From NCBI GenBank assembly GCA_035429805.1, contig DAOMFL010000060.1:1-21785 (forward strand): a stretch of 21,785 nucleotides of DNA. The letters are read 5' to 3'. The position numbers were made by a program, and so were the translations under genes. The stretch comes from JALORV01 sp035429805. GTDB taxonomy: Bacteria; Pseudomonadota; Gammaproteobacteria; Burkholderiales; Burkholderiaceae_F. Under the pieces are notes generated by a model. The model was not told the DNA's origin. It worked only from the letters and a program-made list of their open reading frames with translations, and searched no databases. Positions 7,676 to 15,838 of the stretch are shown here, piece after piece (the stretch's first letter is position 1; the number at the start of each line of letters is the position of its first letter).

Positions 7676-7696
7676 TCGCGCGAAATTTTCGCGCGA
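7676..7696. promoter_or_regulatory. Perfect 10-bp-arm palindrome upstream of the symporter, candidate operator
   Basis: Arms TCGCGCGAAA and TTTCGCGCGA flank a single central T. Each outer part is the octamer TCGCGCGA, itself a palindrome, so the site is at once a direct and an inverted repeat with 13-bp centre spacing. It starts at the end of a -10-like CATAAT (7671-7676) and ends 6 bp before the symporter ATG, so a bound protein would block initiation. It has no long T-run, so a terminator is less likely. The binding protein is unknown. Confidence 0.55.
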
Positions 7697-7702
7697 GCTG
7701 CC

Positions 7703-9196
7703 ATGACCCTGATCGCTTTCGTCGCCCTGTACCTGCTGGCTTCTGTGGGGATCGGCCTGTACGCGGCCACGCGGGTGAAGAACACGTCGGACTACGCGGT
7801 GGCGGGCCGGTCGCTGCCGCTGATCATGATCGTCACGACGACATTCGCGACGTGGTTCGGGTCCGAAACGGTGCTCGGCATCCCGTCGAAGTTCGTCGAA
7901 GGCGGCATGCAGAAGACGGTGGAGGATCCCTTCGGCGCGTCCTTCTGCCTGATCCTCGTCGGCATGTTCTTCGCGCGCAAGCTCTACAACATGAACCTGC
8001 TGACGATCGGCGATTTTTACCGCCAGCGTTACGGCAAGGGCGTGGAGATCTTTAGCGCCTCGGTGATCCTCATTTCCTACCTGGGCTGGGTCGCCGCGCA
8101 GATCACCGCACTGGGCCTCGTCTTCAACCTGCTGTCCGCCGGCGCCATTTCCACCGCCACCGGCATGGCGCTCGGCACCGCGATCGTGTTCGTCTATACG
8201 GTGTTCGGCGGTATGTGGTCGGTCGCGCTGACCGACTTCCTGCAGATGCTGATCATCGTCGTGGGGCTCTCGCTGATCGCGTGGTTCGCCGCGGACCTCG
8301 CCGGCGGCGCCGGCACGGTGGTGAACTACGCCGCGCAGAAAGACCTCTTCAGGTTCTTCCCCGAGGGCTCGACGCGGGCCTGGCTCTTCTGGCTGGGTTC
8401 GGCGATCACGATCATGATCGGCTCGATCCCGCAGCAGGACGTGTTCCAGCGCGTGATGTCGGCCAAGGATGCCGACACGGCCGTGCGCGGCCCGATCATC
8501 GGCGGTTTGTCCTACCTTGCGTTCGCGTTCGTGCCGATCTTCATCGGCGTCGCCGCCTTCGTCGTGATGCCGGAGGTGGCCGAGAAGCTGGCGGCCGAGG
8601 ACACGCAGAAGATCCTGCCGACACTGGTGATGGAGCGCATGCCGGTGTGGCTGCAGGTGATGTTCTTCGGCGCGCTGTTGTCGGCGATCATGTCGACCGC
8701 GTCGGCGACTCTACTGGCGCCGTCGACGACGTTCGTCGAGAACATCCTGAAGAACTTCCACGCGCTGCCGGACAAGCGCGAGCTGCGCGCGATGCGCCTG
8801 ACGGTGTTCGTGTTCACGATCTGCGTGCTGATCTACTCGATCGTGATGGAAGGCACGCCGATCTACGAACTGGTCGCGATGGCCTACCAGTTTCCGGTGG
8901 TCGGCGCGTTCTGGCCGCTGGTGTGCGGCCTGTACTGGAAGCGCTCGACGACGCAGGGTGCGATCTGGTCGATCGTGCTCGGCATGAGCGCGTGGGCGAT
9001 TCTCGCCGCCACGCCGCTCGGCGAGGTGTTCCCCTCGGTGCTCGGCGGGTTCCTGCTGGCCGGCATCGGCATGGTCGCCGGGTCGCTCATGCCGACGCAG
9101 GGCAACGTCGCCCATCGCGCCCGCACCGCGGCGCACGGCCCGCATTCGCATGCGGGGCACGGCCACCGCACGACGCAGGCCAAGCGGCCGGCCTGA
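7703..9196 (+). CDS. Sodium:solute symporter (SSS family)
   Basis: 497-residue polytopic protein with about 13 hydrophobic segments. SSS marks are the SDYAVAGRSLP motif after the first helix, the following TTTFATWFGSETVLGIP segment, LLTIGDFYRQRYGKGVEIF, and a GLYWKRSTTQGAIWSIVLG segment typical of the late helices. These carriers use the sodium gradient to import organic solutes such as carboxylates, amino acids or sugars. The substrate cannot be read from the sequence. The last ~28 residues are His-rich (AAHGPHSHAGHGHR) and likely cytosolic. The gene lies 68 bp after the LytTR regulator, with a palindrome in its promoter region. Kinase-regulator pairs of this type are known to control pyruvate transporters (BtsSR-btsT, YpdAB-yhjX), so a link is plausible but inferred. 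It ends 18 bp from a convergent gene. Confidence 0.88.
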   Translation: MTLIAFVALYLLASVGIGLYAATRVKNTSDYAVAGRSLPLIMIVTTTFATWFGSETVLGIPSKFVEGGMQKTVEDPFGASFCLILVGMFFARKLYNMNLLTIGDFYRQRYGKGVEIFSASVILISYLGWVAAQITALGLVFNLLSAGAISTATGMALGTAIVFVYTVFGGMWSVALTDFLQMLIIVVGLSLIAWFAADLAGGAGTVVNYAAQKDLFRFFPEGSTRAWLFWLGSAITIMIGSIPQQDVFQRVMSAKDADTAVRGPIIGGLSYLAFAFVPIFIGVAAFVVMPEVAEKLAAEDTQKILPTLVMERMPVWLQVMFFGALLSAIMSTASATLLAPSTTFVENILKNFHALPDKRELRAMRLTVFVFTICVLIYSIVMEGTPIYELVAMAYQFPVVGAFWPLVCGLYWKRSTTQGAIWSIVLGMSAWAILAATPLGEVFPSVLGGFLLAGIGMVAGSLMPTQGNVAHRARTAAHGPHSHAGHGHRTTQAKRPA

Positions 9197-9214
9197 CCGG
9201 TCCGCAGGCGGCGC

Positions 9215-10117
9215 TCAGCCGGGCGGCGCCGCGCGCCCGCTCGCGAGTGCGGTGAAGTCCTCCGCAAACCCGCCCAGCCGGCGCGACAGCGCTGCCTTCT
9301 GCTCCGGTGTTGCCGCGTTGACCAGTTGCGCGATGAGCTCGGCATTGCCGACGCGGAACTGCTCGACCGCCTGGCGCCGCACCGGGTCGGTCGGGTTCTG
9401 CAGCTGCGCGAAGTAGCCGCGGATCCACGCGGTCGCCGTGGCCTCGGACGGCCGCTCCGCCTGGATCCGCTGCACCACCGCGACCAGCTCGCGCTGGCGG
9501 CGTTCGCGCTCGTCGATCCACCAGGCGGCGCTGCCGGGGCGCTGCGCGATCGAGGCGCGGACGAGGTCGAGCTGCTCGCGCGTCAGGCTGCCGAACCAGA
9601 ACTCGGCCCGCTCGGCATATTTCTTCACGCGGTCGTCGAGGGTCTCGCGGCCCGCGAACTGCACCAGCTCGCGCCGCGCCTTCGAGTTGTCGGTCGCGAT
9701 CTTCTGCTGCATCCGGGTGATCTGCTCCGGCGTCAGCGTCAGCGCGAACAGCGCGAGGTCGGGTGCGGCACGGTCGCCGAGCACCGCCAGGCGCGCGTTG
9801 ACGGCCACGTTGAAAGCGAGCACGTCGGCGGCCGTCACCGGCCCGGCGAGCTTTTCTCGCGTCGTCTCGATCAGCTGGACGTAATCGCGCAGCTGCGTCG
9901 AGCGGTGCCACGCAACCAGCGCCGTCGCGCGCTCCTTGACCGGCTGCTCCTGGTCGGGCGTGAGACCGACGTAACCGTCGATCGAGTAGGCGAGCAGCGT
10001 GTCGGCGTAGGTGTAGCCGAGCTTCACGCCGGCGCTGCAGGCGGTGAGCGCGAGCGCCGCCGCCAGCAGCAGCCAGCGGCGGAGCGCAATCAGCGGTGAC
10101 TTAGAATCGCAGCGCAC
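9215..10117 (-). CDS. DUF6279-family lipoprotein
   Basis: 300 residues from a GTG start at 10117. That start gives a short signal peptide (RRWLLLAAALALTAC) with lipobox LTAC (Cys27), and it is preceded 6 nt upstream by a perfect AGGAGG. Longer in-frame extensions would run into glmU and would bury the signal. The mature part is helical and charged; it begins SAGVKLGYTYADTLLAYSIDGYVGLTPDQ and contains LTPEQITRMQQKI and RAEFWFGSLTREQLDLVR. This is the pattern I know from the proteobacterial family of unknown function DUF6279. It is probably anchored in the outer or inner membrane facing the periplasm. It is divergent from glmU with only 19 bp between the start codons, and convergent with the symporter. 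Function unknown. Confidence 0.82.
   Translation of the reverse strand: MRCDSKSPLIALRRWLLLAAALALTACSAGVKLGYTYADTLLAYSIDGYVGLTPDQEQPVKERATALVAWHRSTQLRDYVQLIETTREKLAGPVTAADVLAFNVAVNARLAVLGDRAAPDLALFALTLTPEQITRMQQKIATDNSKARRELVQFAGRETLDDRVKKYAERAEFWFGSLTREQLDLVRASIAQRPGSAAWWIDERERRQRELVAVVQRIQAERPSEATATAWIRGYFAQLQNPTDPVRRQAVEQFRVGNAELIAQLVNAATPEQKAALSRRLGGFAEDFTALASGRAAPPG
10102..10107 (+). promoter_or_regulatory. Candidate -10 element of glmU inside the divergent gene
   Basis: TAGAAT (5 of 6 to consensus) is 29 nt before the glmU ATG and lies within the signal-peptide codons of the divergent lipoprotein. No clear -35 is seen. If used, the glmU leader would include the complement of the lipoprotein ribosome binding site. 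Confidence 0.35.
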
Positions 10118-10123
10118 TCGAGA

Positions 10124-10129
10124 CCTCCT
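10124..10129 (-). promoter_or_regulatory. Consensus Shine-Dalgarno AGGAGG that fixes the lipoprotein start
   Basis: On the minus strand AGGAGG is followed by six bases and then GTG (10117-10115). This perfect site supports the GTG start over upstream ATG codons. On the plus strand the same bases lie in the 19-bp gap before glmU. Confidence 0.75.
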
Positions 10130-10136
10130 GCGCACC

Positions 10137-11507
10137 ATGAACATCGTGATTCTGGCGGCGGGGCAGGGCAAGCGCATGCGCTCGTCGCTGCCCAAAGTGC
10201 TGCATCCCATTGCGGGCCGGCCGATGTTAGCGCACGTCATCGACACGGCGCGCATCGTCTCCGCGTGGCAGCCCAATCCGCGCATCGTCGTCGTCATCGG
10301 TCACGGAGCCGAGGCGGTGCGCGCGGCATTTTCTGGCGAGGGCGATGTCACTTTCGTGCTGCAGGAACCGCAGCGTGGCACCGGCCACGCCGTGATGCAG
10401 GCGCTCCCGCACCTGGCCGATGGCACGCACACGCTGGTGCTCTACGGCGATGTGCCGCTGGTCTCGGCGGCGACGCTCGAACGGCTGCTGATCGCGGCCG
10501 GCCGCGGCGTCGGCCTGCTGACGGTGCTGCTCGACGACCCGCACGGCTACGGGCGCATCGTGCGCGGCGATGGCCAGGTGAGGCGCATCGTCGAGGAGAA
10601 GGACGCGACGCCGGCCGAGCGCGCGCTGCGCGAAGTGAACACCGGAATACTGGTCGCGCCGACGCACGGGCTGCGGAAGTGGCTGGCGCAGCTCTCGGAC
10701 GACAACGCGCAGCGCGAGTACTACCTGACGGACGTGATCGCGCAGGCCGTGGCCGATGGCGTGCCCGTGCATGCGACGCATCCGGACGCTGCTGTCGAGA
10801 CCCTCGGCATCAATTCGAAGGCGCAGCTGGCGCGGCTCGAGCGCGTCTACCAGCGTCGATATGCCGACGCCCTGCTCGAGCGCGGCGTCACGCTGGCCGA
10901 CCCGGAGCGCATCGATGTGCGCGGCGATCTCACGTGCGGGACCGACGTTTCGATCGACGTCGGCTGCGTGTTCGAAGGGCGCGTCGTGCTGGGCGACGGC
11001 GCGCGCATCGGCCCGCACAACGTGCTGCGCGACTGCAGTGTCGGCGCCGGCACCGAAGTGATCGGCTTCTGCTACCTGGAGAGCGCGACGATCGGCGCGC
11101 GGGCGCGCATCGGCCCGTTTGCGCGCATGCGTCCGAGCGCATCGCTGGCCGACGACGTGCACATCGGCAATTTCGTCGAGGTGAAGAACTCGACGATGGG
11201 GACCGGATCGAAGGCCAACCATCTTTCCTACGTCGGCGACGCGACCGTCGGCGCGCGCGTGAACATCGGCGCCGGCACCATCGTTGCCAACTACGACGGC
11301 GTGAACAAGCACCGCACGACGATCGGCGACGACGCGCAGACCGGTTCGAACTCCGTGCTGGTCGCGCCGATCGAGATCGGCGCCGGAGCCACGATCGGCG
11401 CCGGCTCGACCGTCAGCAAGAACGTGCCGGCGGGCAAGCTCACGGTGGCGCGCGCGAAGCAGGTGACGGTGGACGGCTGGAAGCGGCCGGCCAAAAAGCC
11501 GCGCTAG
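10137..11507 (+). CDS. glmU: Bifunctional UDP-N-acetylglucosamine pyrophosphorylase / glucosamine-1-phosphate acetyltransferase GlmU
   Basis: 456 residues, the same length as E. coli GlmU. The cytosolic enzyme acetylates glucosamine-1-phosphate and then couples it to UTP, giving UDP-GlcNAc for peptidoglycan and LPS. The N-terminal nucleotidyltransferase begins MNIVILAAGQGKRMRSSLPK, with the G-x-G-x-R-M-x-S-x-x-P-K signature. It also contains EVNTGI and QREYYLTDVI. The C-terminal half is a left-handed beta-helix of hexapeptide repeats with the catalytic His362 in KANHLSYVGD and NIGAGTIVANYDG. The start at 10137 rather than the upstream in-frame ATG at 10044 is set by this N-terminal motif, which must lie at the extreme N-terminus. 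The gene is convergent with the Lrp-type gene and acts with glmS in one pathway. Confidence 0.97.
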   Translation: MNIVILAAGQGKRMRSSLPKVLHPIAGRPMLAHVIDTARIVSAWQPNPRIVVVIGHGAEAVRAAFSGEGDVTFVLQEPQRGTGHAVMQALPHLADGTHTLVLYGDVPLVSAATLERLLIAAGRGVGLLTVLLDDPHGYGRIVRGDGQVRRIVEEKDATPAERALREVNTGILVAPTHGLRKWLAQLSDDNAQREYYLTDVIAQAVADGVPVHATHPDAAVETLGINSKAQLARLERVYQRRYADALLERGVTLADPERIDVRGDLTCGTDVSIDVGCVFEGRVVLGDGARIGPHNVLRDCSVGAGTEVIGFCYLESATIGARARIGPFARMRPSASLADDVHIGNFVEVKNSTMGTGSKANHLSYVGDATVGARVNIGAGTIVANYDGVNKHRTTIGDDAQTGSNSVLVAPIEIGAGATIGAGSTVSKNVPAGKLTVARAKQVTVDGWKRPAKKPR

Positions 11508-11514
11508 CCGCGGC
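11493..11514 (-). terminator. Intrinsic terminator of the Lrp/AsnC gene, overlapping the end of glmU
   Basis: Read on the minus strand, a 6-bp stem GCCGCG / CGCGGC with loop GCTAG is followed at once by TTTTT. It lies 8 bp past the Lrp/AsnC stop. The T-run and half of the stem are the last codons of glmU (plus-strand AAAAAGCCGCGCTAG), so coding sequence and terminator share the bases. Confidence 0.7.
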
Positions 11515-11521
11515 CGACGAT

Positions 11522-11977
11522 CTACACCGGCAGCACGGGCGCGAACTTGCTGCGCTTGACCGCGAAGAAACTGCGCACGTTGCGCACGTTGGCCTCGGCG
11601 GTCAGCGCGCGATGCACGAACGCGTGGTAGGCCGGCATGTCGGGCACATAGACGACCAGCACGAAGTCCGGGCCGCTGGCAACGCGATAGCACTGCTGCA
11701 CCGCGGGCTCGGCCGCGGCCGCGGCCTCGAACGCGGCCATCGCGTCGGCGCTCTGCACATCGAGCGTCACTTCGAGGATCGCGGTGAGCCCGCCGCCGAC
11801 AGCCTCCGGCGCGAGGATCGCCATGTGCCGCTCGATGACCCCGGACTCGACCAGCCGGCGCACGCGGCGCAGCGCCGTTGCCGGCGACACGTGTGCGCGT
11901 TGCGCCAGGTCCTGGTTCGTCATCGCGCTGTCCTCCTGCAGCAGTCGCAGCAGGCGGCGATCGGTGTCGTCGAGCAC
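11522..11977 (-). CDS. Lrp/AsnC-family transcriptional regulator
   Basis: 151 residues from a GTG start, the usual family size. The start is chosen because the family begins with an LDDTDRRLLRLLQ-type helix and because GGAAGG stands 6 nt upstream of the GTG. The N-terminal winged helix-turn-helix (about 2-60) contains MTNQDLAQRAHVSPATALRRV and ESGVIERH. The C-terminal RAM/AsnC effector domain (about 65-145) has the ligand-region sequence VASGPDFVLVVYVPD. Such proteins form octamers and respond to amino acids. The gene lies between glmU (convergent, 14 bp) and glmS (divergent, 169 bp), an arrangement I recall from betaproteobacteria. Control of its own promoter and perhaps glmS is inferred. 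Confidence 0.92.
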   Translation of the reverse strand: MLDDTDRRLLRLLQEDSAMTNQDLAQRAHVSPATALRRVRRLVESGVIERHMAILAPEAVGGGLTAILEVTLDVQSADAMAAFEAAAAAEPAVQQCYRVASGPDFVLVVYVPDMPAYHAFVHRALTAEANVRNVRSFFAVKRSKFAPVLPV

Positions 11978-12030
11978 GGGCCACCTTCCGGTCAGGGGCA
12001 GAAAGTCCGGCCACCAGCATGACCGGGACG

Positions 12031-12091
12031 AAATAAAATTGCAAGTTCGCCGAACCGCGCAATAACGTTGCATTTTCGGCCGATATTCGAA
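12031..12091. promoter_or_regulatory. AT-rich palindromic control region between Lrp/AsnC gene and glmS
   Basis: The 169-bp divergent gap holds an AT-rich core unlike its surroundings. It contains an imperfect inverted repeat (AAAATTGCAAG at 12035-12045 and CGTTGCATTTT at 12066-12076) enclosing GTTCG-C-CGAAC (12045-12055), followed by TCGGCCGA (12076-12083) and TTCGAA-like sequence. On the minus strand TTGCGC and TTTTAT, 18 bp apart, could be the regulator's promoter. Lrp-type proteins bind such loose palindromes upstream of their own genes. The exact operator is not proven. Confidence 0.4.
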
Positions 12092-12146
12092 AGCCTCCTC
12101 CACGATGTCCCGCGTAGGATCCCCGCCAGTCCATGGAGGTCCAGGC

Positions 12147-14003
<1,857 letters not shown>

Positions 14004-14025
14004 GAGGCGATGGCTCTGGTGCAGA

Positions 14026-14094
14026 GGAATTAAGTTCAGAACAGGGGAACAAAGTTCGGAAAAGCGACTAGGTGAAACGTAATTAACTTCGGAA
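14026..14094. repeat. Three 16-bp direct repeats in the glmS 3' intergenic region
   Basis: GGAATTAAGTTCAGAA (14026-14041), GGAACAAAGTTCGGAA (14046-14061) and GTAATTAACTTCGGAA (14079-14094) share 13 of 16 bases in the pairs 1-2 and 1-3. They are more AT-rich than the neighbouring genes. They could be remnants of a mobile element or a binding array; the sequence does not decide. Confidence 0.5.
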
Positions 14095-14127
14095 ACGGAA
14101 ACTGGTCGTTTCGTGCTCGCGGCTGAG

Positions 14128-14186
14128 TTCGGCCACGAGCCGCCACGTACCGGCTTGAGCTGATCGACCCGAAAGCGGACAGCTTC
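14128..14186 (+). repeat. Dispersed intergenic repeat, copy A
   Basis: Two conserved blocks, TTCGGCCA..A.CCGCCA.G starting at 14128 and GAAAGCGG.CA..TT starting at 14171, recur at 21720 and 21763 with the same 43-bp distance and orientation. The middle is diverged. The copy begins 125 bp after glmS and ends 21 bp before the stop of the XRE-type gene. Confidence 0.55.
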
Positions 14187-14206
14187 CGTCTGCCCAACAG
14201 CAGGCC

Positions 14207-14968
14207 TTAGCGGTGGCGCCCAGTCGCGCCTGTCGCGTTACGCCGAAGCCGCTTGAAGCCGCTTGGCTCCCAGCGCCGTAGCGCCAGCACCAGGCCGATT
14301 CCCCGGCGCTGCTCGAGCGGAGCCGCCATCGACTCTTCATGAAGTGCTGCCATACGTACACGTAGGCGCCTGAGTTCCAGACGCAACTGCGCCAAGGACG
14401 ATTCCGTCACCATGCCCTGTGCAAACTCCAGTGTCTCTTCTGCTTGGCTGAAGTCACTGTCCAGGAAGTCGTCGAGCGCGTGCTCCATGAAGTAGCGTCG
14501 GATCGGCCCGTCCGGCGACCAGTCAAAGTCGCGTGCCACACGCGGCCGGATACGATCGCCGGGCAGCAACTCGATCAGCCCCATCCTATCCAACACCAGC
14601 AGGTGTTTCAGGCACTCCGCTCGTGTCAGTCGGTACTCGACCACTATCTCGGCGATTGTCCAGCGGTTGAGTGCACAGACGGTGACCAGCAGTAGCCTTT
14701 CGTCGCCCACCACCTTGGCCTCCTGCTCCGCTGTTAGCGTCCGCAACGGAGGCACTTGGCTGGCCGACTCTGCCAGCAGTTCCGAGAGCGTGTAGCCCAG
14801 CAGATTGGCGATCCTGGCCAGCCGCTCGACCGTAAAGCTTTCGTCCGAGAACACTCGCTTCACGCTTGCCTCGGACAGATCGAGCGCTTTGGCCACATCG
14901 CGATAGGTCAGGCCCTGCGCCTTCAATAGGCGTTTGACCGTCCCGACGGTTTGCGAGACCTCGTCCAT
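14207..14968 (-). CDS. XRE (Cro/C1-type) helix-turn-helix transcriptional regulator
   Basis: 253 residues from the ATG at 14968. An in-frame extension to 15037 exists but has no Shine-Dalgarno sequence, and family members begin with an MDEVSQTVGTVKRLLK-like helix. The HTH covers about residues 8-65, with GLTYRDVAKALDLSEASVKR as the helix pair and FTVERLARIANLLGYTLSEL after it. The middle part, about 75-150, resembles a second winged-helix fold (LNRWTIAEIVVEYRLTRAEC, LDRMGLIELLPGDRIR). The C-terminal part carries FDWSPDGPIRRYF and a helical ELRRLRVRMAALHEES. I recall this layout from a family common in beta- and gammaproteobacteria; targets are unknown. It is divergent from the YebB-like gene, with 101 bp between. 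The DNA here looks less GC-rich than the core genes. Confidence 0.85.
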   Translation of the reverse strand: MDEVSQTVGTVKRLLKAQGLTYRDVAKALDLSEASVKRVFSDESFTVERLARIANLLGYTLSELLAESASQVPPLRTLTAEQEAKVVGDERLLLVTVCALNRWTIAEIVVEYRLTRAECLKHLLVLDRMGLIELLPGDRIRPRVARDFDWSPDGPIRRYFMEHALDDFLDSDFSQAEETLEFAQGMVTESSLAQLRLELRRLRVRMAALHEESMAAPLEQRRGIGLVLALRRWEPSGFKRLRRNATGATGRHR

Positions 14969-15024
14969 GGGTAGCGCTTTTCGATACGCGATGGCGCACT
15001 CTACCGCACCGATCGCGTTTTCCG

Positions 15025-15054
15025 TTGCATCGAGCACTACGTCGCGCCTAGATT
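15025..15054 (+). promoter_or_regulatory. Candidate promoter of the YebB-like gene
   Basis: TTGCAT at 15025-15030 and TAGATT at 15049-15054 are 18 bp apart, 15 bp before the ATG at 15070. The match is moderate. The divergent XRE-type gene starts at 14968, so its product could act here. Confidence 0.35.
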
Positions 15055-15069
15055 CTGGCCATCTTAACT

Positions 15070-15669
15070 ATGGCGCGCTATGGAATGTTCACGAACCAAA
15101 TCCGGTCTCTGCTGCAATTGCTCGAGCAAGTTCACCTTGGAGACCTGGTGTTCATCCGCGTCCCCACGCCATTCTTCATGCAGGTAGCCGATGCCACGGG
15201 GACCTGGACCAACCATGTCGGGGTCGTCATCGACGAAGCCGGAACGGTCGCCGAGAGCCGCTTTCCCCTCTCGGGCGCCACGACGCTCAAGCGTTTCGTA
15301 GGGCGTTCATCGCGCGGCCGCGTCGCTGTGATGCGTCTGCGCCGACCGCTGGCCCCGACCGAGCGGGGGCGGATCGCGGCCTCGGCCCGACGACGGATGG
15401 GAATCGTGTACGACACCGGTTTCAACCTGCATTCCCGCCGCCAGTTCTGCTCGCGCTATGCGCGCGAAGTGATGGCCGAGGCCACTGGGGAGGAGTTGGG
15501 CACCATTGAGTGTCTCGCCGACCTGCTTCGCACCCGCCCTGAGGCGCCACTGTGGTTTTGGCGACTGTGGTACTTCGGTCGGATTCCCTGGGATCGGCGG
15601 ACGGTTACGCCGGCCAGCCTGCTTCACAGCCCAGCGCTCAAAACGGTGTTCGACGGGCACGCGCGATGA
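15070..15669 (+). CDS. YebB/YiiX-like permuted papain-fold (NlpC/P60 superfamily) protein
   Basis: 199 residues. The order of key residues is that of the circularly permuted papain-like group: HLGDLVFIRV near the start, His49 in TNHVGVVIDE, Glu62 in VAESRF, and then the likely nucleophile Cys127 in RRQFCSRYAREVM. Known members of the superfamily cleave peptide, amide or acyl bonds, for example in peptidoglycan or lipids. E. coli YebB and YiiX have no firmly assigned substrate. No signal peptide is visible, so a cytosolic place is likely. The ATG at 15070 was kept; an in-frame ATG at 15085 is the alternative. Its stop overlaps the ATG of a 34-codon ORF. The family call is good; the reaction is unknown. 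Confidence 0.75.
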   Translation: MARYGMFTNQIRSLLQLLEQVHLGDLVFIRVPTPFFMQVADATGTWTNHVGVVIDEAGTVAESRFPLSGATTLKRFVGRSSRGRVAVMRLRRPLAPTERGRIAASARRRMGIVYDTGFNLHSRRQFCSRYAREVMAEATGEELGTIECLADLLRTRPEAPLWFWRLWYFGRIPWDRRTVTPASLLHSPALKTVFDGHAR

Positions 15670-15770
15670 CGCTTCAGAGCATCGTCCTCGTCGTCGCGAT
15701 GCTTGCTTTTTCGGGACCCGAGGCCTGTTCCCCGGCCGTTCATCGCCAGCCTCCCCAGAGTGGTGCTTGA
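15666..15770 (+). CDS. Small ORF, 34 residues, overlapping the previous stop (uncertain)
   Basis: The ATG overlaps the YebB-like stop codon as ATGA, the geometry of translational coupling. The product begins MTLQSIVLVVAMLAFSG, a hydrophobic segment long enough for a signal or membrane anchor, then PEACSPAVHRQPPQSGA. I recognise no family. It may be chance in a short gap. The rest of the gap up to 15838 holds no other gene. Confidence 0.25.
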   Translation: MTLQSIVLVVAMLAFSGPEACSPAVHRQPPQSGA

Positions 15771-15838
15771 GACATCCGGATCATTGAGTACGGCACGAAC
15801 GTTCCCTAGGATCACGCGGCATTCTGGAACCCAATCTC

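Noticed and set aside
7635..7702. Second LytTR direct repeat before the symporter
   Set aside because: I looked for GCATTTC-type repeats 21 bp apart and found none; only the TCGCGCGA palindrome is there.
12105..12146. Longer N-terminus for GlmS
   Set aside because: GlmS needs Cys directly after the initiator Met as nucleophile, and GGAGG is correctly placed for the ATG at 12147.
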